Source: Tolypeutes matacus
Taxonomy: Eukaryota > Chordata > Mammalia > Cingulata > Chlamyphoridae
Direction of reading: 5' to 3'
Length of the DNA: 64,000 nt
NCBI GenBank assembly: GCA_026826555.1
Contig: JAKSZT010053928.1
Location: 43,273,528 to 43,337,527, forward strand
Positions within the stretch are counted from its first letter, which is position 1; each line of letters opens with the position of its first letter. The position numbers were made by a program, and so were the translations under genes. The notes beneath the pieces are model-generated. The model saw only the letters and a program-made list of their open reading frames with translations, was not told the origin of the DNA and did no database searches. Shown piece after piece: positions 45,941-61,019 of the stretch.

Positions 45941-46939
45941 AAGTGTTATGCATTTATCCCAGGCCTTTTGATTTTGGAGCTTTTACTCTTTACCAAACCC
46001 TTACGTTACATGTTAACCCCCAGTGCTGACTCAAGATGTTTTCCTGTGCTTACCCTTTGTAAATCCTTTAGAGCTCTCCATTCTCTCTCAAGATCCTTTA
46101 GCATTGAAGTTCAGAGTTTCTGCACTATTATAACCACTAAAATATTCTTATTAAATCATGGCTTAGCATGGCACTTTTTAATGCATATTACCTCCCATTT
46201 CATGCTAACATTCTGTTGTAAGGGGGTAGTGTCTGGCTGTGGTTTCAGTAGTAGTGTCCAGGATAATGGCATTTTCATCCATCTGCAAAGTTCTCTGTGG
46301 AAATAACCTTTGTTCATTCAGAATCTTAAAATTCCTTTGAATATGTTTAGTACATGCAACTTTCTTTTTAAGATTTCACTTTGTGCTTGGATAACACTTC
46401 AAAGGAAAATTAGGTATTGTTTAGTGGTAAAAATCTTTCGATCAGCTATCACTCAAGAATTGGTAGATTATGTCTGTGATGATGGTTTATTTGCAGCTTT
46501 TTTTTTAAAGTGCTGATTGCTGTCTGATTTGCAGTTCAAAATACTGTATGTTGAAAGTAATAATTATAAGTCTGCTTGTATTTTGGCTTTTTTTTTTTTT
46601 TCCAGAGCTAACTCTCAATTTAAAAGATAGTTCTTAGTTTAAAAACCAAACTCTTCTTTTGATGTTTTGCAAGACAATCTGGTGAGAAAAGGGGTCTTGA
46701 AAAGATTTAACTAATTTTGTGAGGAAATAGTTTTCCAGAATTTGATCAGAGACTTAAAAACAATATACTTTGGAGGAAAGGGTATTATCACAGAATACAT
46801 AGTGACTGAAATCTATACGAATAATGTCTGTCAGAAGGTTAAGAATAAGGAATAACAATTTCTTATGAAAGGAGGGAGAAACAGAGGCTCAGGATATTAA
46901 AAAAAAAAAAAAGAAAGAAAGAAAACTGGTTATGGGCCA
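45941..46939. other. Intron 3, unassigned sequence
   Basis: No gene, repeat or RNA recognised. Short plus-strand frames lack homology and splice context. Confidence 0.35.
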
Positions 46940-47157
46940 TGAAGAGGATGCTTTTTTTATTTTTTTTTTATTTTTTTTTTATTTTTAAAGATTTTATTTA
47001 TTTATTCATTTATCCCCCCCTTGCTGCTTGTGCTCGCTGGGTCAGCTAACCACACCGTGCGGGCGGGCTTGCCTTCACCAGGAGGCCCCGGGAACCGAAC
47101 CCGGGGCCTCCCATATGGCAAACGGGAGCCCTACTGATTGAGCCACAGCCGCTTCCC
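46940..47157 (-). mobile_element. Young GC-rich SINE
   Basis: Long T/A tail, TTTATTTATTCATTTATCCC, GC-rich body and tRNA-like head 'GGGAACCGAACCCGGGGCC', ending GCCACAGCCGCTTCCCC. Only about four differences from the SINE at 17,990 over the compared body. Weak flanking duplication (GATGCTTTTTT / AATGCTCTTTA). Lies 515 bp before exon 4. Confidence 0.9.
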
Positions 47158-47632
47158 CTGAATGCTCTTTAAAATGCACTTTGGTTGGAAATAATAATGC
47201 TGTAGATGGGCCACCCCCATAGAATGCTTGTGTTTTTTGTTATTAGTGCTTTATTAGCACTTTTGTGGTTACATCGTTGAAGCTCCCATGGTAGTTAGCA
47301 TTGTGCCTTTGCCTGTAGAAAATACTAGCTGTTGAATAAATGTTGAAGGTAATCTGACGTTACTTGAAATTTGTTTAATAATCAGTGCCATGACAAAATA
47401 ATTTTCTTGATATGTAATTTTTTTTTTCAATTTGTGATGTATCAAACATGTGAAAAGTAAATCTTGTTACTCATAGTAGGAACTTGAGTTTCTTTAAAGC
47501 TTGTCATTTGAGTAGGATCATTTTGGCTGTGGAAGCCGGATACACATGTGTGTCCGTGCCTGATGAGTAGAATAATATTTGGCTGATTTTAAAGTAGGGG
47601 ATCTTTTTCCTTCTTTGAAAAACCTGAAGTAG

Positions 47633-50534
<2,902 letters not shown>

Positions 50535-50550
50535 AAAAATTATCTTTACT

Positions 50551-51184
<634 letters not shown>

Positions 51185-51309
51185 AAAAATTATCTTTACT
51201 GGTCTGGCTTGATATAAACTGTGCTTTATTTAAAATGGGTATGCATTAGCTCCACTGTAAATACAAAGTATTAAGGTAGCTTTCATACATCATCTTTGAA
51301 GTCATGTCT

Positions 51310-52075
51310 CTGGCAGTACAGTTTGGTAATAGATAAGCACCTGGGAGGACATACTTAAAATGCCAAAAGCAAAAAATTGCCAACCAAGAATTTTTTATAT
51401 GGCAAATTGTCAAAAATGAGGGCAAGATTAAGACATTCCCAGATAAACAAAAGCTGAGGGACTTTGTCACCACAAACTGACCCTACAAAAGATGCTAAAG
51501 AGAGTCCTGCAGGTTGAAAAGAAAGGACAATAAACATTAGATTGAAGCCAAAAGAAGAAATAAGGATCCCCAGTAAGGGTAACAACATGGGTAAATATAA
51601 ATGCTATTACTAATAGATTAAGGATGTTAAATTTAAGCCCCATGATAACCACAAAGAAAATATCAGAAAATATGCAAGCTCAGAGACAGAAATTAGAGTA
51701 CAGATTACCAAGGGCGGTGGATGGGGGCAATTGAGAGTTAAAGCATAAATGGGTATAGTGTTTCTGTTTGTAGAGATGGGCAAGTTTTTGTAATGGAAGG
51801 TAGTGAGGGTACCGCAATATCATGAATGTGATTAATCCCCCTAAATGGTATGTTTGGGAGTGGTTGAGATGTTGTATATATCTTCCCACAATTAACAAAA
51901 AGAAACAGCAACTAAAGAGACAATAACAAGTAAATGCAATACATAATCCTTGATGGCATCTGGCAAAGGATGGGGGAAGACTTGCAAAATGTCATTGGTG
52001 TTCTCTGTATGGGGTTTGTATTATTTTTGTAACTGTACATGAGTTTGAAAGTATTTTAAAATAAAGTTTTTCTAA
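51310..52075 (+). mobile_element. HAL1-type element, 3' portion
   Basis: ORF1-end text 'GGACATACTTAAAATGCCAA', 'GCAAAAAATTGCCAACCAAG', 'AGGGACTTTGTCACCACAAA', then 3' UTR 'TTGTAATGGAAGGTAGTGAG' and tail 'GTTTGAAAGTATTTTAAAAT'. The coding remnant is broken. Confidence 0.7.
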
Positions 52076-52149
52076 ATCATTTATTGTTTTTAAAGTACTT
52101 AAATAATTTCAGTTTTTTAGATGCTGGTTTTTATTTTTGTTTTTGGTGT

Positions 52150-52391
52150 TTTTTGTTGTTGTTGTTTTTTGAGGTACTGGGGCCAGGGATTGAACCCAGG
52201 ACCTTGTAAGTGGGAAGATGGCACTCAACCACTGAGCCACATTGGCTTACCTGAGTTAGTTTTGTTTGCTTGCTTGTTGCTTGTTTTTTTTTCTTTTTTT
52301 AGGAGGCACTGGGGACTAAACCCGGGACCTCTTGTGTAGGAAGCAGGCGCTCACCTGCTTGAGCCACATCCACTCCCCTGAATGCTGTTTT
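52150..52391 (-). mobile_element. DAS-type SINE dimer
   Basis: Two reversed units: 'GAGGTACTGGGGCCAGGGAT...CTGAGCCACATTGGCTTACC' and 'AGGAGGCACTGGGGACTAAA...TGAGCCACATCCACTCCCC'. The last 49 bp with flank are duplicated at 55,047-55,095. Confidence 0.8.
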
Positions 52392-55046
52392 TTGTTTTTG
52401 TTTTTGTTTTTTTATTGTGGGTAAAAATCAAATTTTTCACAATACATACCAATATTTGTAAAGTGATATATAAATATATATGCATATATGTGCATTTGCT
52501 TACAAAAATGTTATATATATATATATTTTTAAGAGGTACTTAGATTACCTAAATATTACACAGAACCTACAGGGAATCCCATGTTCCCCACCTCCCACAC
52601 CTCCCACCTCATCCCACACAAACATCTCCCACAAGTGTGGCCGGTCACCCTCAATGGACTTACACATCCTAGGGCCTTGCCATCAACCATAGACCACAGT
52701 TCACATCGTAGACCACACTCTCTCCCACACAGTTCTGAATGGTGTGTGCTGATTTAAAATGGCCTACATCCGTTGCCACAACGGCACTCAGGACAACCTC
52801 CAAGTCCCGAAAAAGCCCCTGTATTTCAACTGCACATCCCCTCCCTGCCCTGAAAGTGTCCAGTGGCCACCAGCTCCACCTCACTGTTATAATTTCTTCC
52901 ATTGCTAGAATCACCATATGTGTACAACAAAATATCATTAAGTCCACTCTAGTCCATAGTTCTTCCCCCAATCCTGAGGGGACTGGGATGGTGATGTCCA
53001 CTCCACCTCCAAGTGAGAGAGGGCTTATATCCCATGGATATGGTAGGTGGAATTATCCTGCCTGCAGATGCAGGCCCTCTCCATTCCTAACCGTTGCCCA
53101 TCGTTGTCTCCTCGCCAGGTGACTTGGATGAGTCCGTTGAGCTGTAGGGTAGGAGTTGGAGCTCCACCGAGATTCCACGCACACCTGGCACATAGGTAGG
53201 CCAGAGGCTTCAGTCTCTGGAAGTATACCTAAAAACTCCAGCATCACATAGAGGTTTGAATAGAAGGGACTGATGAACCATGTGCAGGGAGGACTTACTT
53301 GAGTCCAATTCTGTCACTCTTAGGAGCACAGATTCCAAAATAGAGCCCACTGATAAGGCGTCAGTCTCTGGAGCTATCCCCCCTTATATAGGACCTGGGT
53401 GTCTCCAGAGCTCTCAGGAGCCCCTCTGTGTGGGGTGATATGCACTTTGGTGTTCTATGAGCTCCTACTGAGGTATGCATAAGTGTTACCTCTGGGATGA
53501 CCTCCCGACTCTCTGAAGCCTCTTAGCCACTTGAAATCATTTGTCTTTACCTTTTCCCCCTTTTATTAAAGGTCTTTTTCCAGTTGTGTTGCCAGTTGGC
53601 ACTTGGTATTAATCCCTCGTTGCCAGGGAGGCTCATCCCTGGGAGTCATATCCCACGTTGGGGGGAAGGTAATGCATTCATATGCTGAGTTTGGCTTAGA
53701 GAGAGGCCACATTTGAGCAACAAGGAGGCTCTCAGGTGGCAACGCTTAGGCACCCCATAACAGTAAGCTAAGTTTCAGTTACAAGAGCAAAGACTCATAA
53801 AGGTAGTCATCAATAACAAGAACTCATCAGTGGGCCATCCTTTTTTGACAGACACTGTCCCTGCACTCAGAGGACTGTTGCTGCTCCCTTGGAGAATGTG
53901 GCAGAGCTCTCCAGGCTAGGAATTCAGATTCCTTCATTTATTGAGTGATTGTCCACCCACCGTGACCATGCCCCATCCTTTGATCTTTTGAACAATTTTG
54001 TATATCTTTCATGTATATTCAGATGAACTTGCTCCCATGAATACCCCCTTCCAGACGCCGCCCACCAATAATCCCCTGCAGTACCCATTGTAACCCTTCT
54101 GTGATTTAAATCTTCCATGAACATGTAGCCCATATAATAATCAAATACACTTAATAGGAAAAAGAAACAACAATGATAAGCTTTACATGCAAGAGACAAA
54201 CATAAGGAAACTCAGGAAAAAAAAAAAAAAAACAATCAAACAAAAAACAAAACAAAATATAATTAGCGGATTGGGACATTCAAAAAAATGGAAAAAAGGG
54301 CAAAAGAAATGCCTTTAAAAAAAAAGAAATTCTGTTTTTCCTTTTATCGCTATGTTATCGGATGTTCGGTGTGCCGTGACACCTTCCCTCTCAATCCCCA
54401 GTGTCTCCCAAATTTTCATTTAATTTTCAAAGAAGTTTTAGGTCGCAGCAAAGTCACACACGGAATACCAGAGGCTCCCAGATACCAAACTACCCCCCCC
54501 TTTCCCCCCCCCTTTTTCACCCCCCCCCCCTTTTTTTGGGATGTTAGCATTGTTATAACTGTTATACAGATAGCAAAATATAGCAACTAAACATTGTCAA
54601 TGATTTACAGTATAGTTTACAATTTAGACGATACAGTTTAATAAGTTTTGGTGATATTTACCATGTCCTGTGTCCATTACTGTAAGGTAATGAAAAACCT
54701 TTCCCATGACCACTAAATACCCCATTAGATCTTAACTGTTCCTTCCTCCCCACCCCCCTGGGGCATATGACACTCCCCTGTCTTGACTCATGGAATGTCA
54801 AGATTCATAGTTACATGCCCTGGGTATTTGGACCTGTCCTTCCTAATCTACCCATCTTTCAACACTGCACCACCAAACCCAGTAATATCACTACCCATCT
54901 CTCCTATCATTCAATATGCAACTATACTCTATCCCTTTACCATAGATTATGTCCATATGGGTGATGGCTCAAAGCCTGCTCTTCTCTCTCTCCCTTGTTA
55001 ACCTATCTTTCAGACAATGGTTCTCAGAGACTGCTCACTTTCCTCA
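52392..55046 (-). mobile_element. Long noncoding L1-tail insertion, copy 2, with 49-bp TSD
   Basis: Begins with a (TTTTTG)n poly-A remnant and the L1 3'-end motif 'TTTATTGTGGGTAAAAATCA'. It then follows copy 1 nearly throughout: 'ATTTCTTCCATTGCTAGAAT', 'GGGATGGTGATGTCCACTCC', 'CAGGGAGGCTCATCCCTGGG', 'GTTTTAGGTCGCAGCAAAG'. No ORF. Flanks 52,343-52,391 and 55,047-55,095 are 47/49 identical, which I read as an unusually long TSD that includes part of the SINE. Confidence 0.75.
54486..54532. repeat. C-tract array
   Basis: Four C runs of 8-12 separated by short T tracts within 47 bp. The complementary strand has four G runs, a G-quadruplex-type pattern. Copy 1 has only a short CCCCC at the equivalent place. 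Confidence 0.8.
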
Positions 55047-55095
55047 GCAGGCGCTCAACTGCTTGAGCCACATCCACTTCCCTGAATGCTGTTTT
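55047..55095 (-). repeat. Right copy of 49-bp direct repeat (SINE end plus flank)
   Basis: Reads GCAGGCGCTCAACTGCTTGA... and ends CCTGAATGCTGTTTT, differing from the left copy at two positions. It is an isolated SINE end with no SINE body, explained by target duplication. Confidence 0.85.
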
Positions 55096-56245
55096 GATTT
55101 AATTGATAAATATGTTTCCTCATGTTTAGGCATTTTGAATTCTTCATCTCAGTGAATTGTGCTTTTAATTTTCATCATTGAAACATTTTATGCTGGTGCA
55201 TTATTCAGTGAACTAATGTAGCAACTTTGTTGTCTGTCCTCTTTTCTAACTAATCTTTTATTACATCCTTCCAAAGATTTAAAAATTATTCATTTGAATG
55301 ATGGTGATTATGTAGATTTGTTGAGCACATTTCTCATTGAGTGTATAGTAAGATTCAACAAATTATTTTTGACAACCAGAATTCTGACAAATTTATTGCT
55401 AGTTTTACTGAAAACCTTTAATACTCCGTATTAACTCTGTAAATGTTAAAATTTTAATAATTAGTTTTTGTCAATATTAGAATAATATGTACATATTAAA
55501 GTCTATAAAGCATTTCTTTTATCATTTTTTTCTTTTCTTTTTTGTAAATGGGAATAGTACTGAAAAATATGAGCTGATGTTTACCCAGTATTGTAATTTT
55601 GACCATCACCTAGGCTCTACCAATTCCCAGATTTATCCCTAGTATTAGCAAGTAACAACCATCAGTATATCACTATATAGGATTTCTTATATATTTTAGA
55701 CCTTTATTGTGGTGGTCTGGCAAAATGAAGTACTTTGAAGGGCTTAATTAAATCTCAGATACATAAAACAATATGAAGTAAAAAGTAAAAACCACTACTC
55801 GTTACAAAGGTGTGCTGCTAACCTTCCATCATTATCTTGGATATATTGAGTAGGTTATATGAATAATGATGGGATATTCTTCAGTAATCTGTATAAAAAG
55901 TGTCATTTTTTTAGATGAAAGACTATGGAAAAAAGCATATACACACATACCCCAGGATACTTTTTGCATGTGAAATATAATTTTTAATATTTAAGGAACT
56001 TAATCTACAGTTAAATTAAAATTCAGTGTAATGATTGCCCTTGCTTTCTTGGCGAGCTTTCTAGCATCGAATGTGCATTATTATACTTATTGGCATACCC
56101 TTGCCCTATGCCTGGAAGTTTCAATGTAGTGGTCACCACCAGCCTCTTTCCTACCTTATGTTGAGGAGTAATAACAAGTTTCCCTATAATATTATAATAA
56201 TAAAATAAACATCCATAGCTACTATTACTCTCATTTTTTGTTTCA
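55096..56245. other. Intron 4, unassigned AT-rich sequence
   Basis: No gene, exon or repeat recognised. Confidence 0.35.
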
Positions 56246-56249
56246 TTCA

Positions 56250-56595
56250 TCTTTTTTTCTGGTATTGGGGCTGGAGATTGAACCCTGGACCTCATATGTG
56301 GGAAGCCAGTACAGAGCCACATTGGCTCCCCTGAGATGGTGTTTTTCATTTGTTTGCTTGTTTTGTTTTGTTTTGTTTTGTTTTGTTTTGTTTTGTTTTG
56401 TTTTGTTTTAGGAGGCACCAGGGGACTGAACCCGGGACCTCCCATGTGGGAAGCAGGCGCTCAACTGCTTGAGCCACATCCACTCCCAAATATGTTTTTG
56501 TTTGTTTTGTTGTTTTAGGAGGTACTGGTGATTGAACCTGGGACCTTGTACATGGTAAGCAGGCACTCAAACCACTGAGCTACACCTACTCCCTT
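56250..56595 (-). mobile_element. Cluster of three DAS-type SINE units
   Basis: Three reversed tRNA-like units ending near 56,334 ('GCCACATTGGCTCCCC'), 56,488 ('GAGCCACATCCACTCCC') and 56,594 ('GAGCTACACCTACTCCC'). Between the first and second is a (GTTTT)n microsatellite at 56,353-56,409. Frames across it are repeat-derived. Confidence 0.8.
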
Positions 56596-56599
56596 TCTT

Positions 56600-57043
56600 T
56601 CTTTTTTTATTTAAAGAAGTTGTGAGCTTACAAAACAATTATGCATAATGTGCAGTATTCCCATATATCACCCCTCCACTAATACCTTACATTGTTGTGG
56701 AACATTTGTTACAGATTATGAAAGAACATGTTCAGACTGTTACCACTAACTATGGTCCAGAGCATACACTTGGTATATTTTTTCCATACACCCCCTATTA
56801 TTAACACCATGCATTAGTATTATATATTTGTTATAGTTCATGAGAGAACACTCATATTTGTACTGTTACCCACAGTCCATCTTCCACCACATGGTTCATT
56901 GTGTTATACAGTTCTATGCCTTGGACATTCTATCCAAAGTGTACGCTCAGTGGCTCTCACTTTCAGCACAGAGTTCTGCAATCATCACCCCAGTAAACCT
57001 TTGAATGTTTTCCTTAGTCCAAAATAAAAAATCCCATACCCCC
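56600..57043 (-). mobile_element. L1 3'-tail fragment
   Basis: 'GTTGTGAGCTTACAAAACAA', 'ACCTTACATTGTTGTGGAAC', 'TTCATTGTGTTATACAGTTC', 'TGCAATCATCACCCCAGTAA'. Same family as 37,641. Confidence 0.65.
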
Positions 57044-57572
57044 TGTATTAGTCAGCCAAAGGGGTGCTAATGTGAAATACCAAAAATGGGTTGGTCTTTA
57101 TAAAGGGTATTTATTTGGGGTAGAAGTCAACAGATACCAGGACATAAAGTGTTAAGTTTCTTCTCTCACTGCAGTCCATTGCCACTTGTTAGAGTAAGAC
57201 AGCTGCCAGCGTTTGCCAGGGATCAGGCTTCTTGGGTTTCTCTTTTCCCGGGGCTGTGTTTCTCTCCGGGCTTAGCTCCTGGTTCCTCCACAAGTTCAGC
57301 TATAGACAGTCAGGTGAACGGCCCACTTCTCTTCTCCTGGGGCCTTCTTTCCAACATCAAAACTGCTCCTCAAAAACTGCTTCAACTGTATTCTTGCCAT
57401 GCCTTTTATATTTGATTCCCCACCCACCAAGGGGTGGGGCTCAACACCCTACTGATGTCACCCAGTCAATGCCCCAATCATAACTCATGCCCAGATTAAC
57501 AGATCAGTTTACAATCATGATCCAATTATATTTTTGGAATTCATAATTACATCAAATTGCCAAACGGCCACA
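57044..57572 (+). mobile_element. LTR-like repeat, xenarthran family candidate
   Basis: Starts TGTATTAGTCAGCCAAAGGG and ends near GGCCACA, with flanks CCCCC and CCCTC as a possible 5-bp TSD. Interior 'GGGTATTTATTTGGGGTAGA', 'TCCTCCACAAGTTCAGCTAT', 'GGGGTGGGGCTCAACACC'. Solo-LTR-like, noncoding. Confidence 0.55.
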
Positions 57573-59710
57573 CCCTCATATTATTGACCCTTTGCATTGA
57601 TATAGTACCCTCTTTGACCTTCTAAGTTCTTGGAAAGCCCAAAGCCTGAAATAGGTTATTTACTGGAAACCACTTTATTTTTCTGGTTGATAGTGTTTCA
57701 CTCCTCTAATCCCCAGCCATCCCTTCATTCTAAATGTTTTCAGATGTCCACATGGAAGACCATGGCCTTAGAATTCCTTACTTTTCCTTCACTCTCTCTC
57801 TCTCTCTTCACCATTACTCCTTTTTAACAGTTCACCCCTGTACTTGGATTTGTTGCTCAGTGTCACCATTTTAAACTTCAGTGGCCATTCTCTTGAACCA
57901 TAGTTTCTACCCTTCTACTCTCCCATGCTTCCTTATCTCCTGTTGGACCACATCAAAATTGCTAGTCTTTTAATCAGTCTTCCCCCCTTCTGACAGCATA
58001 CTACTCATGTTCCATTCCTAGAACTGCTGTTATTGTGCCCTTATCGACTGTTCCCTTGTCTCTTTATGTTTCTTACCTTATAAATGCTAGAAAATAAAAA
58101 TTGGGAAAACACTGAGTTCCCTTCCTTAATATATTATCAGCCTCCTATTATGATTAAAAACAACACATTAACAACATCTAAACCATTTCTGGTGTATTTT
58201 GTTTTAAATAAAACAAAAATCCTTACTTTTACTCTAGAAATTGTAGTACCAGTAAAGCATGAAGTCATTCGAATGAATATTTGAATTCTGTTTGGGAAAC
58301 CAGTAGCTTAGTTAGTGGGCCAACTAACCATTCTGCCAGAATCTTAGGTTTGGACAATAGTATGGATAGAAATGTTTGTAAGAAAAAGGCCACTTCTAAT
58401 CCCCATTTAATTTTCATTCTATCTTAGATCAATTTTTCTATATGAAATGCTTACGATTATCTTGAGTACTGGGGAAGTACCTAAGGATTGTTCATTTATT
58501 CTCAAGGCATTTCCATTTTGATTGGTACTACCCAAAGAGACTGGACATTTAAAACATGTAAACATTTATAACAAAGTGGGAGAAATAATGGTATTTATAT
58601 GTTAATTCCATGAGGCCCTACATTTAATTCGATTCCCTCTGGCCATATATCAGGTGGAAAAAATTAAGGACTCTACTATTAAAAATATCAAATCAGATCA
58701 TTCCAGCTGGGGTTTCCTAATCATGTAAAAGGCAAAAGATGAGGTCACTTTTAATATCTTAAGTAGATAACTGTCTTAGCATTTACTTTAGATATTAAAT
58801 CTGCTGTGGTGCATGTCTTTTATCTTACTAGATTGTAATGCAAGCAATTTCTAGCTTTTAAATATTTTCCTTAAAAGCAACATTTGGAGCTTAATATGGA
58901 TGGAGTCACCTATTTTCTCCAGATGATCTGTCCTAGGAATATCCAATTCGTCAATATACTAATCCAAAAAGTTGACTCATTAATTGGATTTAAGTGCCAC
59001 AGGACTTTTTAACACATTGTTTTAATCAATTTGTTGGAAAGATCAATTTTCTCATGGTTGAATGCATATAAAAATGAACGAACTGAATGAGTTATTTAGG
59101 GAGATTGGCACATCTCATTCCCTAGAAATCTTTAAGTACAGGTTCTTAATTGTATATCTGAAATAGTTTGAGGTCTTTAAATGACATTTGTCTGAAAGCA
59201 GCAAGACAGGATTCCAATCCACAACTGTGTTTCTGAATGCTCATCTTATATTGACATTAATTATTTGATATTTCGTAGCTCTTGGTTGCTTTTAAAGTAT
59301 TATCATCCTCTTTAAAGTTAAAAATTATATTTTGCTATTTGTGCTTAAATACCTCTCTCACACCCCACTCACACCCCCCAAGCATAGAGATATTTTGATT
59401 CTGAATATAAGATTTATTCAGTACTGGTATTTTGTATGCATATTTTTATTTTCTTTTTCTGCATATTAGTCATTGTGGTTAAGTGATTTATTGGTAGCTG
59501 GTGAGTCACAAATATGTTTGTCATTCTCTGATGAGTCATCTGGCTACATACAAGTTTACTTTCTTTCCTTTCTAGATCTTTACCAAAAAATACTGTACTA
59601 GTTGGAAGTTAAAATTTCAGTTAACCTGATTAACTACATTTCTTAGTTTGTTACATTAACTACTAGACCTGGGAAATATCAAAATGATATTCAGAAGAAG
59701 TCTTACTCAT
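57573..59710. other. Intron 4, unassigned sequence
   Basis: About 2.1 kb without recognised gene or transposon; (CT)n near 57,795. Confidence 0.35.
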
Positions 59711-59714
59711 TTAG

Positions 59715-59930
59715 GAAACTGTTATTTAGTACATACTCTGTTCCGGGCACTCTGCTGGACTTGGGTATACAAAGATATCTGTATGACCCATATCATAAAA
59801 GGAACTTAATTTTGGGTGAGGGTAAAAGGTAGATAAACAACTTGCATGCAGGGACAAGTTACAGATGCTGTGGTAGGAGTATATATTAGCTATAGTTGAG
59901 GCCAGAGGGAGGTGGGCATGTGGGTACCCC
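59715..59930 (-). mobile_element. L2 3' fragment
   Basis: Reverse L2: 'TCTGTTCCGGGCACTCTGCT', 'TGGGTATACAAAGATATC'. Confidence 0.55.
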
Positions 59931-60484
59931 TTGGGCATTCATTTGAATAAATTGGTGAACATCAGCTAAGTCATTATACTATTGTATATTGCAACTCTTT
60001 GAACAACTGTACCTAGATGGCTTGAACCTCTCTGTTGGAATGGGATCCTTATCTGTTGAAGGAGAGACTGAACTTCTATACTCAGCTCTGTCCAGTTCAA
60101 TATTGGTATTGAAAACTTGGATAAAGATGAAAGTGTGCATAAAAAATAGGTCTAAAGCCTTGTGCAAAAAAATCTGAGATGGTTTATTGGTTTATGGGAT
60201 GAATTCTTCTAGGTTAAATATAATTGTGTTGCATTTTGCTGAATTTCTGTTGAGGCTAGAAACAACAGCAGGACAATCAGGATACATCAGCATTATGGGG
60301 AAGATAGCATGATTCTTGTGCATTTTGGAAACAATTAGTGAAGGGTCTATTTTGGGTTTCTCTCAAATGAACTGTAAAGAATATAGTAGTCTGAGCTTCT
60401 AAGAATGTGAATGAATTATTTCAAAGTCAGCTGATAATGTGTTCTAGGGTAGTTAAATTTTGGAGCTAATTTGTGCGTCAACAG
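59931..60484. other. Intron 4, unassigned sequence
   Basis: No gene or repeat recognised. Confidence 0.3.
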
Positions 60485-60690
60485 AACTGTCTAGTGCAGA
60501 AATCATTAAATGTTCTAACTAGCTGTGTGATCTTAGGCAAATTACTTAAAATTCTAAAGTCTCAGTTTTCTTATCTATAAAATGGTGAAAATACCCACCT
60601 TTTAGGCCTTTGTGAAGTTTAAATGAGATGGTATATGTGTAAAGCACTTCACACAGAAACTGGAACATAAAAAGAACTTGCCAAGAGATA
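60485..60690 (+). mobile_element. MIR element
   Basis: Sense MIR: 'AGCTGTGTGATCTTAGGCAA', 'CAGTTTTCTTATCTATAAAA', 'GTGAAGTTTAAATGAGATGG', 'GTAAAGCACTTCACACAG'. Confidence 0.8.
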
Positions 60691-61019
60691 ATGGAAATAA
60701 TAATACTTTAGGTATGAATGTCAATTTCATTTGAGCTATTATGAAAAAGAAAAACAGTGTGCCAACTTCCAGCATTTAAAAAAGTTTAAAACAGTACCAA
60801 AAAAAAAACAAAAAAATAAAAATAAAACAGTACCAAGAAAATGAACACAACTGCAATAGAATGACACAAAATTTATGACTCATTCTATATTTTTTGCGAA
60901 CAAGGAAAAACTGGAGAAATACAGATCAAACAGTAAGCAATGATGATAAGAAAAGGGACTTGGGTACATGAGGGGGGACTTAAATGTTTAAATTTACATG
61001 CTTAATACCAACTAAAATA

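Noticed and set aside
56023..56445. 140-codon minus-strand frame
   Set aside because: Its N-terminal part is (AAAAC)n microsatellite and SINE translation; no homology.
57149..57483. Two overlapping frames of 83-88 codons
   Set aside because: Located wholly within an LTR-like repeat; alternative-frame shadows with no coding signature.
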